The notes under the pieces were generated by a model. That model saw only the letters and a program-made list of their open reading frames with translations. It was not told the origin of the DNA and made no database searches. Positions 8,286 through 16,195 of a stretch of 30,840 nt of DNA are shown piece by piece. Positions within the stretch are counted from its first letter, which is position 1, and the number at the start of each line of letters is the position of its first letter. The stretch covers positions 1 to 30,840 of the forward strand of contig CALKHN010000108.1 of assembly GCA_937991535.1 (NCBI GenBank). Direction: 5' to 3'. Origin of the DNA: an uncultured Sphingobacteriales bacterium (GTDB lineage: Bacteria > Bacteroidota > Bacteroidia > Chitinophagales > Chitinophagaceae). A program made the translations under genes and the position numbers.

Positions 8286-8411
8286 ACAGCCTGTCACCCT
8301 GACGAAGGATGGGTCTGCCTTCGCTACAATCAATCAACACAGATGCTTCGTTCCCCGCCGCGGCGGGCAGGCTCGCATGACAATACAGGGGGTGCAGATG
8401 CTTCGTGCCTA
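8286..8411. repeat. Palindromic intergenic repeat element with GC-rich core
   Basis: The 436-base gap 8122-8558 holds this imperfect palindrome: the left arm cctgtcaccctgacgaagg (8290-8308) with gtctgc mirrors the right arm cagatgcttcgt ... catgacaatacagg (8340-8389). An exact 14-base palindrome CCCGCCGCGGCGGG (8354-8367) interrupts the right arm. The word cagatgcttcgt recurs at 8395-8406. This layout resembles non-coding palindromic repeats scattered through many bacterial genomes. The rest of the gap, 8122-8285 and 8412-8520, shows no credible gene; the latter part has ctgatagctca words shared with other gaps. Confidence 0.6.
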
Positions 8412-8524
8412 AACATGTCCGAATGTTCCGTGCGGGCACAAACCATCGGGAGCCCAAAGCTGACTGCCCACCGCCCATAGCCCGCCGCTGATAGCTCACA
8501 GCCTCCATAAAATACATTTCCGCT

Positions 8525-8532
8525 TACCTTTG
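8525..8532 (+). promoter_or_regulatory. Bacteroidota -7 promoter box for mutS2
   Basis: TACCTTTG matches TAnnTTTG and is followed by CAAATC; transcription would start about 20 bases before the mutS2 ATG at 8559. No TTG-type -33 element is evident. Confidence 0.5.
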
Positions 8533-8558
8533 CAAATCTTAAAAAGAAGCAGTACAAA

Positions 8559-10685
8559 ATGAAACTCTTTCCGGAATCGGCTTTGATGCAATTGGAATTT
8601 GATAAAGTGAAAGCATTGCTTACAGCGCATTGCCAAACCGCCTATGCCAAAAACAAAGCGGAGCAATTGCGTATTCATACCCGGCTAACGTATATAGAAC
8701 CGGAACTGCAGCAAACCAACGAATATAAATTGCTGCTGCAGAACGGAGTTTATTTTCCCAATGATGTTATTTTGAATTTAACCAGTGAGTTACAACTATT
8801 GGGCATTTCCGGGGCGGTATTGAATGAGGAGCAATTGGTAAACATCCGAAAGCTGGCAGATGCCATGAAGCAGGTTTTTCACTGGTTTGATGCGGAAAGA
8901 AAGATTGCTTATCCCACCTTGTTACGGGTTATTGCCGACAGTTATTACGAAAAGGCGATCATCCTGCTTATTGATGATGTGCTGGATGAATATGGTAATG
9001 TAAAAGACAATGCCTCCAAAGAACTGGCGCAGATAAGAATGAGTTTGGCACGCAAGCGGAGCGAACTGCGCCGGGCGTTCGACAGGGTAGTGGCCAAATG
9101 GAATAAAAGCGGGTATGTATCGGATATAGAAGAAGCGTTCTTAAACGGAAGACGGGTTATTGCGGTTCATGCCGAGTACAAAAGACAGGTGAAAGGCATT
9201 TTGCTGGGTGAAAGCGATACGCGTAAAACATCATTTATTGAGCCGGAAGAAACGATTGAACTGAACAACGATGTATTTACCCTGGAGCACGATGAAAGCC
9301 GCGAAGTGTACCGGGTGCTCAGGGAATTAACTAAGCAGCTTTCGGTATATGCTCTTTTGCTGAAAGATTATCATGGCATTGTGGGTGAATATGATTTCAT
9401 TCGCGCCAAGGCAAAATTAGCGGCGGATATGAACGGCAGTTACCCTGTTGTACAGGACAAAGCGCATGTGCATCTTATCCAGGCCTTTCATCCTTTATTG
9501 TATCTCTACAATCAAAGATCGGGTAAGCCGGTTATGCCCGTAACGCTTACGCTTGATGAAAAAAGCCGCATACTCGTTATATCCGGACCCAATGCAGGTG
9601 GTAAAACCGTTACGCTAAAAACCGTTGGACTTTTGCAAATGATGCTGCAAAGCGGCCTGCTGGTTCCTGTGCACCCGCATTCGCAAATGGGGATCTTTAA
9701 ACAACTGATGATCCATATCGGCGATACCCAGAGCCTGGAATTTGAACTGAGCACTTATAGTTCGCATTTGAAGAACATGAAGTACCTCATCGAAAATGCC
9801 AACGGGCGCACCCTGTTCTTTATTGATGAACTGGGCAGCGGCAGCGACCCGCACCTTGGTGGCGCTTTTGCCGAGGTAATATTGGAAGAACTGGCGAAGA
9901 AGCATGCTTTTGGAATTGTAACCACCCATTATCTTAACCTTAAAGTAATGGCCAATAAAACGCCAGGCATTGTGAACGGGGCGATGGCCTTTGATGAAAA
10001 AAATCTTTTGCCCTTATATAAACTGATCATTGGCAAACCAGGAAGTTCTTATACTTTTTCGATTGCTGAAAGAATTGGTATGGATCCTCAACTGATTGAA
10101 AGAGCCAAAACCATGGTGGCGGAAGACCATTTCAGCTTAGATAAACTATTGAACCGGGCAGAGCAGGATGTTCGCCGGCTGGAACAAAAAGAAAAGGAAT
10201 TAAACAAGCTGCTGAAAGAAAATGAAAAGCTAAAAAAAGACATGGAGCATACGCTGCAGCGCGAAAAACACCAGCAGCAGGTAGAGTTGCTGAAACAACA
10301 GAACAAAATAAATGAAGAGCGAATTGCTTACCTGAAAGATATGGAGCGCAAGCTAAAGCAGATTGTGTTTGACTGGCGAAGGATGGAAAACCAGGAAGAC
10401 AAAACTGTTTTGATGAAACAGATGCATGCCATGCTGTTTAAACAAAAAGAAAAGCAGGTAAAGGAGAAGGCAAAGAAAAAATTCGATTCAAAATACATTG
10501 AAACGGGAGGTGAAGTAAAACCGGGTGTAAAAGTGCGGATGACCCAGAATAACCAGATCGGTACGGTAAAAGAAATACGAGATAAAAAAGCGATTGTGCA
10601 GTTGGGTGTTATTCCTATTACAGTTGAATTAAAGAATTTAATTGTAGTTCAGGAAAAAGAGATGGGAGATGAGAAAAAGGTATGA
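8559..10685 (+). CDS. mutS2: MutS2-family ATPase lacking a C-terminal Smr domain
   Basis: The 708-residue protein has the MutS family core without the mismatch-recognition domain. A helical lever/clamp region covers about residues 1-330, then the ATPase with Walker A GPNAGGKT (343-350), Walker B LFFIDELGSGSDP (D423, E424) and TTHYLNLK. A long charged coiled coil follows (about 525-610), then a small beta domain (about 645-700). Bacillus-type MutS2 is about 785 residues and ends in an Smr nuclease domain; this one stops before it. MutS2 has been linked to suppression of recombination and, in Bacillus, to handling of collided ribosomes; without Smr the nuclease step would be missing. It appears to be a single-gene transcript. 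Confidence 0.9.
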   Translation: MKLFPESALMQLEFDKVKALLTAHCQTAYAKNKAEQLRIHTRLTYIEPELQQTNEYKLLLQNGVYFPNDVILNLTSELQLLGISGAVLNEEQLVNIRKLADAMKQVFHWFDAERKIAYPTLLRVIADSYYEKAIILLIDDVLDEYGNVKDNASKELAQIRMSLARKRSELRRAFDRVVAKWNKSGYVSDIEEAFLNGRRVIAVHAEYKRQVKGILLGESDTRKTSFIEPEETIELNNDVFTLEHDESREVYRVLRELTKQLSVYALLLKDYHGIVGEYDFIRAKAKLAADMNGSYPVVQDKAHVHLIQAFHPLLYLYNQRSGKPVMPVTLTLDEKSRILVISGPNAGGKTVTLKTVGLLQMMLQSGLLVPVHPHSQMGIFKQLMIHIGDTQSLEFELSTYSSHLKNMKYLIENANGRTLFFIDELGSGSDPHLGGAFAEVILEELAKKHAFGIVTTHYLNLKVMANKTPGIVNGAMAFDEKNLLPLYKLIIGKPGSSYTFSIAERIGMDPQLIERAKTMVAEDHFSLDKLLNRAEQDVRRLEQKEKELNKLLKENEKLKKDMEHTLQREKHQQQVELLKQQNKINEERIAYLKDMERKLKQIVFDWRRMENQEDKTVLMKQMHAMLFKQKEKQVKEKAKKKFDSKYIETGGEVKPGVKVRMTQNNQIGTVKEIRDKKAIVQLGVIPITVELKNLIVVQEKEMGDEKKV

Positions 10686-10961
10686 GGGTGAAGGTTGCAG
10701 GTTGCAAGGTACAGGGTACAGGTTGCAGGGTACAAGTGTGTTCAAATCCGGCAGAAGCTGTTAGATTCAGCCTTGGGCTATGAGCAAATTCACCTCAAAG
10801 CTGATAGCCGGCTGCTGATTGCCCGCTAATGACTGATAACCGGAATACCATCCCAACAATAAACCACAAACGATAAACTATCAATATTATATTTATCTTT
10901 AAGCTTCAGTACTAACAGGTGCTGACAATGTCCCCTAAATCCTGTAGCCTGTCCAATTTTT
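10686..10961. repeat. Degenerate 'ggttgcagg' and 'gctgatagc' intergenic repeats
   Basis: The first half of this 276-base gap (10690-10737) is a run of ggttgcagg, ggtacaggg and similar words with a period of about 7-8. A second block (10797-10845) repeats gctgata, gctgctgattgc and gactgataacc. No gene or strong terminator is visible. The last 100 bases, AT-rich before the kinase start, probably hold its promoter; TATCTTTA at about 10894-10901 is a one-mismatch -7 box. Confidence 0.6.
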
Positions 10962-13322
10962 ATGAAGAAAGCCTGGTTGATTGTTTTAACCGTTATTGTT
11001 GCATCCTGGGTGGCGTTGTTTGCCTTTTCTACTTCTTCATTAAAAACCACGATAACCGCTCAGCAGGGTTTGCTTGACCTGGGCGACCAGGATTTCTCTT
11101 TTGAAAATATCAATATTTCCGGACAATGGGAGTTTTACTGGGAGCAGTTATTGCTTCCGGGTGAGGAAGTAAACCATCGCAGTTTTGCAGCCTTTCCTTC
11201 CCTATGGAATAAAATTGAGGTTAACGGCAAGTCACTTCCATCTGTGGGGTATGCTACGTATAAACTGAAAATAATTCTTCCGCATTCTGCTCCTTTGCCG
11301 GCCTTGCGTATTCCGGATATATACAGCAGCTACCGGTTATATATAAACGATAGCTTGGCTGTGGAAAACGGAAAACCTGCTTCCAAAAAAGAAGAAGCCA
11401 AACCTTTTTGGTCGGAGCGGATTGTATTGCTTCCTCAGCACACCGATACCCTAAACCTGCTGATGCATGTAGCCAATTTCTGGCACTCCAAAGGAGGTCC
11501 CCATAAACCCGTTGTGCTGGGTAGTTTTGAGCAAATATCCCGGCAGAATAAGATAGACTGGGGCCTGGATATTATTACAACCGGCTTTATCCTGATGAGC
11601 GGTTTTCTTTTTTTTGGACTGTACCTGTTTGCTAAAAGCGATAAGCCTATTCTTTATTTTGCATTGTTTTGCTTCACTTACAGCTACCGCATTATTGGCA
11701 CAGGGCCTTATTTGTTGTATTCTTTGGTTCCGCAGGTAAACTGGTTTGTAACGTTAAGAATTGAATATTTGTCCCTCGTGCTAAGCTGTACCTGCCTGTT
11801 TCAGTATATCCGCTATCTGTATCCGCAGGAAACAAGTAAAGTTTTGGTAAGCGTGCTGCTTTGGATAAGTGCGCTGTACAGTTTGATCATTATTACAGCA
11901 CCTGTGCACCTGTTCAGTGCTGTTATGCCCTTGTACCTTATTGTTTTGTTTTTTTACCTCGGCTATGCTTTTTACGTTTTTATAACAGCGTATATACACA
12001 AACGAAATGACTCTGATTTTGCGCTTTTGAGTGCCTGTGTTGCTTTTGTACTGTTTCTTTTCCTGAACCTGCATTATTTTAAGCTGGCGCCGGTTACAAA
12101 AGTAATGATCTGCTCCGGCTATATTCTTTTCCTTTTTTTACAGGCCATTATTCTTTCTTCCCGTTTTGCATATACACTCAGTTACGCTGCACAGCAGGCG
12201 CAGTTGGGTGTAAAAGCAAAATCCGAATTCCTTTCTACCATGTCCCACGAAATCAGGACGCCGTTGAATGCCATCATCGGGCTCGTTCATATTTTATTGA
12301 AAGGAAAACCTTCTTCATCCCAGAAAGAAACGCTTGAAGTGGTTTTGTTTTCGGCCAACAACCTGCTGGTGCTGGTTAATGATATTCTGGACTACAGTAA
12401 GCTGGAGGAGAATAAGATGAAGCTCGAGAAAATAGGAATGAACCTGCGTGAAATTGGTGAGAATATTCTTAAAGGCGCACAAAGCTTTGCCGATAGCAAA
12501 AAAATAAAGCTGGAATATGAATTTGATAAGAACATACCTGATCAGATGCTGGGCGATCCGACACGCATAACGCAGGTTATTACAAATCTTGTGCACAATG
12601 CCATAAAATTTACGGATGAAGGATGGGTAAGATTATCGCTGGATGCAGAAAAAGTGGAGAACCATCATGCTACTATAACCATATCGGTTAAAGATTCTGG
12701 CATTGGTATATTCCCGGATGAACAGAAAATAATTTTTAAAAGATTTACACAGGCCGATTCTTCTACTTCAAGAAAGTATGGAGGAACAGGCCTGGGGCTT
12801 GCCATTAGCAGAAAAATATTGGCTTTGCATAATGCGGAACTGCAGCTTAGCAGCGAGCCGGGGAGGGGTTCAACTTTTTGGTTTACATTATCTTTTCCGG
12901 TAACTACAGTAAAAAAAGTCACTTCGCCTGGTTTGACCGGGATGGATAAACCATTGCGCAATGTTTCTATATTAATTGCAGAAGATAATGCATTGAATGT
13001 AATGATAGCCCGTACCATACTCGAAGATTTTGGCGCGGTGGTTGATGTTGTCACCAATGGCCAACAGGCACTTCAAAAATTCGATGCTGCTGTTCATCAT
13101 ATTGTGCTTATGGATTTGAATATGCCGGAAATGGATGGATTTGAAGCAACAAAACAATTAAGAAGCAGGGGTATTACCGTGCCTGTGATTGCTTTAACCG
13201 CTATTTTACCTGCGGAGATTGCCGGCAAGGTAAAGTTTGCCGGATTTACAGATATTATCGTAAAACCTTTTGATCCGGATGGGCTGTGCAGAACTGTTCT
13301 TAAATACAGGAGGAAGGTGTGA
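10962..13322 (+). CDS. Hybrid sensor histidine kinase (7TMR-DISM, HisKA, HATPase, receiver)
   Basis: The 786-residue protein begins with a signal-anchor (7-23) and a periplasmic 7TMR-DISM-type sensor (about 45-195, carbohydrate-binding-like: ISGQWEFYWEQLL). Seven membrane segments follow (about 203-400). The HisKA domain has the phosphoacceptor H429 in STMSHEIRTPLNAIIG. The ATPase domain has the N box (N542, N546), DSGIGI (578-583) and GGTGLGLAIS. The C-terminal receiver (about 667-783) has E674, D675, phosphoacceptor D718 in VLMDLNMPEMDG, T746 and K768, so it looks fully active. No response regulator gene is adjacent; output probably passes to an unlinked partner or phosphotransfer protein. 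The ligand is unknown. Confidence 0.92.
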   Translation: MKKAWLIVLTVIVASWVALFAFSTSSLKTTITAQQGLLDLGDQDFSFENINISGQWEFYWEQLLLPGEEVNHRSFAAFPSLWNKIEVNGKSLPSVGYATYKLKIILPHSAPLPALRIPDIYSSYRLYINDSLAVENGKPASKKEEAKPFWSERIVLLPQHTDTLNLLMHVANFWHSKGGPHKPVVLGSFEQISRQNKIDWGLDIITTGFILMSGFLFFGLYLFAKSDKPILYFALFCFTYSYRIIGTGPYLLYSLVPQVNWFVTLRIEYLSLVLSCTCLFQYIRYLYPQETSKVLVSVLLWISALYSLIIITAPVHLFSAVMPLYLIVLFFYLGYAFYVFITAYIHKRNDSDFALLSACVAFVLFLFLNLHYFKLAPVTKVMICSGYILFLFLQAIILSSRFAYTLSYAAQQAQLGVKAKSEFLSTMSHEIRTPLNAIIGLVHILLKGKPSSSQKETLEVVLFSANNLLVLVNDILDYSKLEENKMKLEKIGMNLREIGENILKGAQSFADSKKIKLEYEFDKNIPDQMLGDPTRITQVITNLVHNAIKFTDEGWVRLSLDAEKVENHHATITISVKDSGIGIFPDEQKIIFKRFTQADSSTSRKYGGTGLGLAISRKILALHNAELQLSSEPGRGSTFWFTLSFPVTTVKKVTSPGLTGMDKPLRNVSILIAEDNALNVMIARTILEDFGAVVDVVTNGQQALQKFDAAVHHIVLMDLNMPEMDGFEATKQLRSRGITVPVIALTAILPAEIAGKVKFAGFTDIIVKPFDPDGLCRTVLKYRRKV

Positions 13323-13498
13323 GGTTTCAGGGTGCAGGTCTCATGTTGCGGGGACGATTCGACTTTTGTACTCACTAATTTGCCTGCAACTTATAGTTGA
13401 GGCTGCCTTGTGCATGTAACCTGCAACTTGTAACCATTCCTATATTTTTCACACTTCCACACTTCCACATTTTCCATATTCATCCTATCTCCACCCGC
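13323..13498. repeat. Degenerate 'cctgcaactt' / 'cacacttccac' intergenic repeats
   Basis: The gap between the convergent kinase and glycosyltransferase genes has ggtttcagggtgcaggt at its left, two copies of cctgcaactt (13383-13392, 13421-13430) and tandem cacacttccac words (13449-13466). The left and right blocks are roughly inverted with respect to each other (tgcagg against cctgca). No gene is seen. Confidence 0.55.
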
Positions 13499-14509
13499 CT
13501 ATTCAGTCGGGCAGGCATTCATCAATGTTTCCAGTAACTGCTCGTCACGGATAAGGCGCGCACACTTAAAATGTTTTTCGGGGCATTGCCGTAAACCGTG
13601 CAGCCCGCATGGCCGGCAATACAGCGGTTCCTGAATTTCAACGATGTACTTTTTGTCAGACAACGGCCCATAGCCAAATGCAGGTATAGTAGAGCAATAT
13701 ACAACTGTAACCGGCGCGTTCATGGCAGATGCAAAATGCATAGGCGCGGAGTCATTTACATAATTCATAACGGCATCCTGCATAAGCGCAGCGGACTGCA
13801 AAAAATTCAACTGGCCGGCAAGTGATATTAAGTTTTTTTTCTTCGATTTTTGCTGAATCCCTTCACAAAGCCTGCCTTCTCCAGGCGCTCCTAAAAGATA
13901 AACAATGTATTGAGGAGGTAGTTTATCAATAAAACTTATCCATTTGTCTGCGGGATATTGTTTGGTAAACCAAACAGATGCCGGCGCTACACAGATATAC
14001 GGTAAAGACTTTAAGGGTTGTACAGCATCCCTGTCGTGTTGCGAAGGGTACAGACGGGGTTTATAAATGGAGTTATCCGTAAAAGACTGTATAAGACTAA
14101 GGTTTCGTTCAATTTCATGTGGTGTTGTAGTTTCACCGCCCATGTTGTGTTTTACGCTGATATCAAATGCAGCACTGAAAGGATTTTTATCAAAGCCGAT
14201 CTTTTGCTTTGCTTTGGAAAAAGCAGTAAGCAATCCTGTTGCTCCAAACCGTTGTACATTGATAACCTTATCGTACCTTTTTTTCCTGATCAGCCAGAGA
14301 AGGCGCCATAAGGTTTTGTATTTTCCGCTCTTCTTGTCCCATACCAATACCTCATTCAGGTAAGGATGTCCTTTCAGTAATCCTTCATTGCCCTTTCTCA
14401 ATAAAAAATCAATTTGTGCATCCGGGAAAAAGACATGCAACTTTTCTATGAGGCATGCAGATAATACTACATCTCCAATAAAAGCGGTTTGTATAATGAG
14501 GATCTTCAT
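13499..14509 (-). CDS. Glycosyltransferase family 9 (heptosyltransferase-like)
   Basis: The 336-residue protein has the GT9 (ADP-heptose:LPS heptosyltransferase) layout: an N-terminal Rossmann half starting MKILIIQTAFIGDVVLSACL with LKGHPYLNEVLVWDKK, and a C-terminal half with the sugar-nucleotide site region ICVAPASVWFTKQYP and VNDSAPMHFASAMNAPVTVVY. The tail has the cysteine pattern CRPCGLHGLRQCP...C common in this family. It should act on the inner face of the cytoplasmic membrane in lipid A core or O-antigen building; donor and acceptor are not determinable. The final codons lie inside a GC-rich inverted element (about 13492-13516), so the natural C-terminus may have been altered by its insertion. 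Confidence 0.85.
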   Translation of the reverse strand: MKILIIQTAFIGDVVLSACLIEKLHVFFPDAQIDFLLRKGNEGLLKGHPYLNEVLVWDKKSGKYKTLWRLLWLIRKKRYDKVINVQRFGATGLLTAFSKAKQKIGFDKNPFSAAFDISVKHNMGGETTTPHEIERNLSLIQSFTDNSIYKPRLYPSQHDRDAVQPLKSLPYICVAPASVWFTKQYPADKWISFIDKLPPQYIVYLLGAPGEGRLCEGIQQKSKKKNLISLAGQLNFLQSAALMQDAVMNYVNDSAPMHFASAMNAPVTVVYCSTIPAFGYGPLSDKKYIVEIQEPLYCRPCGLHGLRQCPEKHFKCARLIRDEQLLETLMNACPTE

Positions 14510-14623
14510 AAAATGTCTATACTGATGGATTGATCCGTTAGCTCATCGGTTATTATTCACCCACACTTACTTCTTACTACTTACCCCGTCCGAACGGTGT
14601 TCAGCCGGGCGGGCACTTACCAC
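14510..14623. other. Short gap with GC-rich inverted element
   Basis: The gap between the glycosyltransferase and TsaC genes contains ccccgtccgaacggtgttcagccgggcgggc (14584-14614), which includes the hairpin ccgtccgaacgg and the cgggcggg word related to the GC elements at 8354-8367 and 13492-13516. The remainder includes ttcttactacttacc-like repetitive text. No gene is seen. Confidence 0.5.
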
Positions 14624-15193
14624 TCACTTCCTCAGCACCGTTACCGTTCCGTCGTCATTCCAGCGTATTAGCGCCGAAGGTTGTGCAATGCTGGTATCGT
14701 TCCGGCGGTATTCTACTACATAATCTGCCGCTTTGGTTATTGCCGGATCAATAGCACTAAACAAGGCGGGAGTTGGTTGTCCTGAAATATTGGCTGAAGT
14801 GGACACCAGTGGCTTTCTCAATCGCTTAATGAGGTGCCTGCAAAATTCATCCTTCACTATTCTTATGGCGATGCTTCCGTCGGACGCTATTAAATTGGGC
14901 GCCATGCCTACAGCGCCATTGTAAATTACGGTAGTTGGTTTACTGGTTTCTTCAAGGTAATCAAATACCCTTAAATCGGGTTGGGCCACGTATTTTATCA
15001 CATCCCTTTCTTCCGTTAGTAAAACGATCATGGATTTGCTTTCTTCCCTTTGCTTTATCCGGTAAATTTTTTGTACCGCCAGGGGGTTCGTGGCATCGCA
15101 ACCCAGCCCCCAAACCGTATCCGTGGGATATAATATTACCCCTCCCGCCTGCAAAACCTGTAAACAATGCTCCACATCTGCTGTAAAATTCAT
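14624..15193 (-). CDS. tsaC: L-threonylcarbamoyladenylate synthase (YrdC/Sua5 family)
   Basis: The 189-residue protein makes threonylcarbamoyl-AMP from threonine, bicarbonate and ATP, the first step of the universal t6A37 tRNA modification. It has the YrdC-domain signatures GGVILYPTDTVWGLGCDA (residues 17-34), the KIYRIKQREESKSM block carrying the K/R of the active site, and STSANISGQP with the conserved S and N. The length matches the short TsaC form, lacking the extra C-terminal Sua5 domain. A -7 box lies four bases from the start codon, so the mRNA may be leaderless. It is divergent from dapD. Confidence 0.93.
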   Translation of the reverse strand: MNFTADVEHCLQVLQAGGVILYPTDTVWGLGCDATNPLAVQKIYRIKQREESKSMIVLLTEERDVIKYVAQPDLRVFDYLEETSKPTTVIYNGAVGMAPNLIASDGSIAIRIVKDEFCRHLIKRLRKPLVSTSANISGQPTPALFSAIDPAITKAADYVVEYRRNDTSIAQPSALIRWNDDGTVTVLRK

Positions 15194-15197
15194 GCTG

Positions 15198-15205
15198 CAA
15201 AAATA
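15198..15205 (-). promoter_or_regulatory. Bacteroidota -7 promoter box for tsaC
   Basis: The minus strand reads TATTTTTG, matching TAnnTTTG, then CAGC and the ATG at 15193. The predicted transcript would start at or within a few bases of the start codon. Confidence 0.55.
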
Positions 15206-15231
15206 GTGAGGCTTTGCAAAAGCAAACGGGT

Positions 15232-15239
15232 TATGTTTG
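15232..15239 (+). promoter_or_regulatory. Bacteroidota -7 promoter box for dapD
   Basis: TATGTTTG matches TAnnTTTG, with a TTTG at 15213-15216 as a possible -33 element at 15 bases (slightly short). A start site near 15244 gives a leader of about 12 bases before the dapD ATG at 15256, and supports that start over the upstream frame beginning at 15214. Confidence 0.6.
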
Positions 15240-15255
15240 CAAAAAAAAGAACAGC

Positions 15256-16071
15256 ATGACAGACTTACAAAATCTTATTGCACAAGCCTGGCAAAACAGG
15301 GAGTTATTAAAAGATGAGATTTATATTGAAGCGGTAAAATCGGTAATTGAAGATATAGACAAGGGCAGGCTGCGCACCGCATCGCCCTCCGAAAACGGGT
15401 GGGTAGTGAACGAATGGGTGAAGCAGGCCATCCTCATGTACTTTGCAATTCAATCCATGCAAACATGGACTACCGGTCCGCTTGAATTTCATGATAAAAT
15501 GTTGCTGAAAAGCGGCTACAGGGAACTGGGTGTACGTGCCGTACCGCATGCGGTGGCAAGGTATGGCGCGTTTATTGCGCGCAATGTAGTGCTCATGCCA
15601 TCTTACGTAAATATAGGCGCTTATGTTGATGAAGGAACGATGGTGGATACCTGGGCAACGGTAGGCAGTTGCGCGCAAATTGGCAAAGGTGTACACCTGA
15701 GCGGTGGGGTAGGTATTGGTGGTGTGCTGGAGCCTTTGCAGGCCAGCCCGGTAATTGTGGAAGATGGCGCCTTTATTGGGAGCCGCTGTATTGTGGTAGA
15801 GGGTGTAATGGTTGAAAAGGAAGCGGTGCTTGGCGCCAACGTAGTATTAACCAAAAGCACTAAAATTATTGATGTAAGCGGCAGTGAGCCGGTTGAATAC
15901 AAGGGCAGGATACCGGCGCGCAGTGTGGTGATACCCGGAACCTATAATAAAAAATTTCCTGCGGGAGAATATGGTGTGAGCTGCGCTTTGATCATCGGGC
16001 AACGTAAGACCAGCACCGATCTTAAAACCAGCCTGAACGATGCATTAAGAGATTTTAATGTAAGCGTGTAG
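15256..16071 (+). CDS. dapD: 2,3,4,5-tetrahydropyridine-2,6-dicarboxylate N-succinyltransferase
   Basis: The 271-residue enzyme transfers succinyl from succinyl-CoA to tetrahydrodipicolinate in the lysine/meso-diaminopimelate pathway. An N-terminal helical domain (about 1-95) is followed by a left-handed parallel beta-helix of hexapeptide repeats (IGAYVDEGTMVDTWATVGSC, IGKGVHLSGGVGIGGVLEP, IGSRCIVVEGVMVEKEAVLG). The DapD-diagnostic block around YVDEGTMVDTWATVGSCAQI is present. I chose ATG 15256 because the -7 box at 15232-15239 lies inside the longer frame, and 271 residues matches the family. The gene is cytoplasmic and appears monocistronic. Confidence 0.95.
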   Translation: MTDLQNLIAQAWQNRELLKDEIYIEAVKSVIEDIDKGRLRTASPSENGWVVNEWVKQAILMYFAIQSMQTWTTGPLEFHDKMLLKSGYRELGVRAVPHAVARYGAFIARNVVLMPSYVNIGAYVDEGTMVDTWATVGSCAQIGKGVHLSGGVGIGGVLEPLQASPVIVEDGAFIGSRCIVVEGVMVEKEAVLGANVVLTKSTKIIDVSGSEPVEYKGRIPARSVVIPGTYNKKFPAGEYGVSCALIIGQRKTSTDLKTSLNDALRDFNVSV

Positions 16072-16195
16072 GAATGTGAAAGGAAAGAGGGTAGAGGTGA
16101 AAGGAATTTGCAGGCAAACAGGAGTTCCTCATTTTCTCTTCTTATCTTTCTCCTCTCGCCTTTCACGTCTCACTTTTTCCCACCCACCTGTGTCA
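16072..16195. repeat. Inverted degenerate 'gtgaaagg' repeats
   Basis: The dapD-EamA gap holds gtgaaagg words at 16076-16083 and 16097-16104 and the inverse cctttcac at 16159-16166 next to a pyrimidine-rich run (ttctcttcttatctttctcctc). The arms can form a long imperfect hairpin that might end dapD transcription. The EamA promoter is not obvious. Confidence 0.5.

Noticed and set aside
8238..8557. Open frames on both strands in the msrA-mutS2 gap
   Set aside because: They translate palindromic repeat DNA, have no family features and lie in a non-coding tract.
9512..9929. Antisense frames within mutS2, and similar ones inside other large genes
   Set aside because: They lie opposite strongly supported coding regions and their translations show no motifs.
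10826..11050. Minus-strand frame overlapping the kinase start
   Set aside because: It runs through repeat DNA and the first codons of a clear gene, with no coding character.
15214..15255. Longer dapD N-terminus
   Set aside because: The extension covers the -7 promoter box and adds 14 residues absent from the usual 271-residue enzyme.
16076..16195. Longer EamA N-terminus
   Set aside because: The extra 40 residues come from degenerate intergenic repeat.
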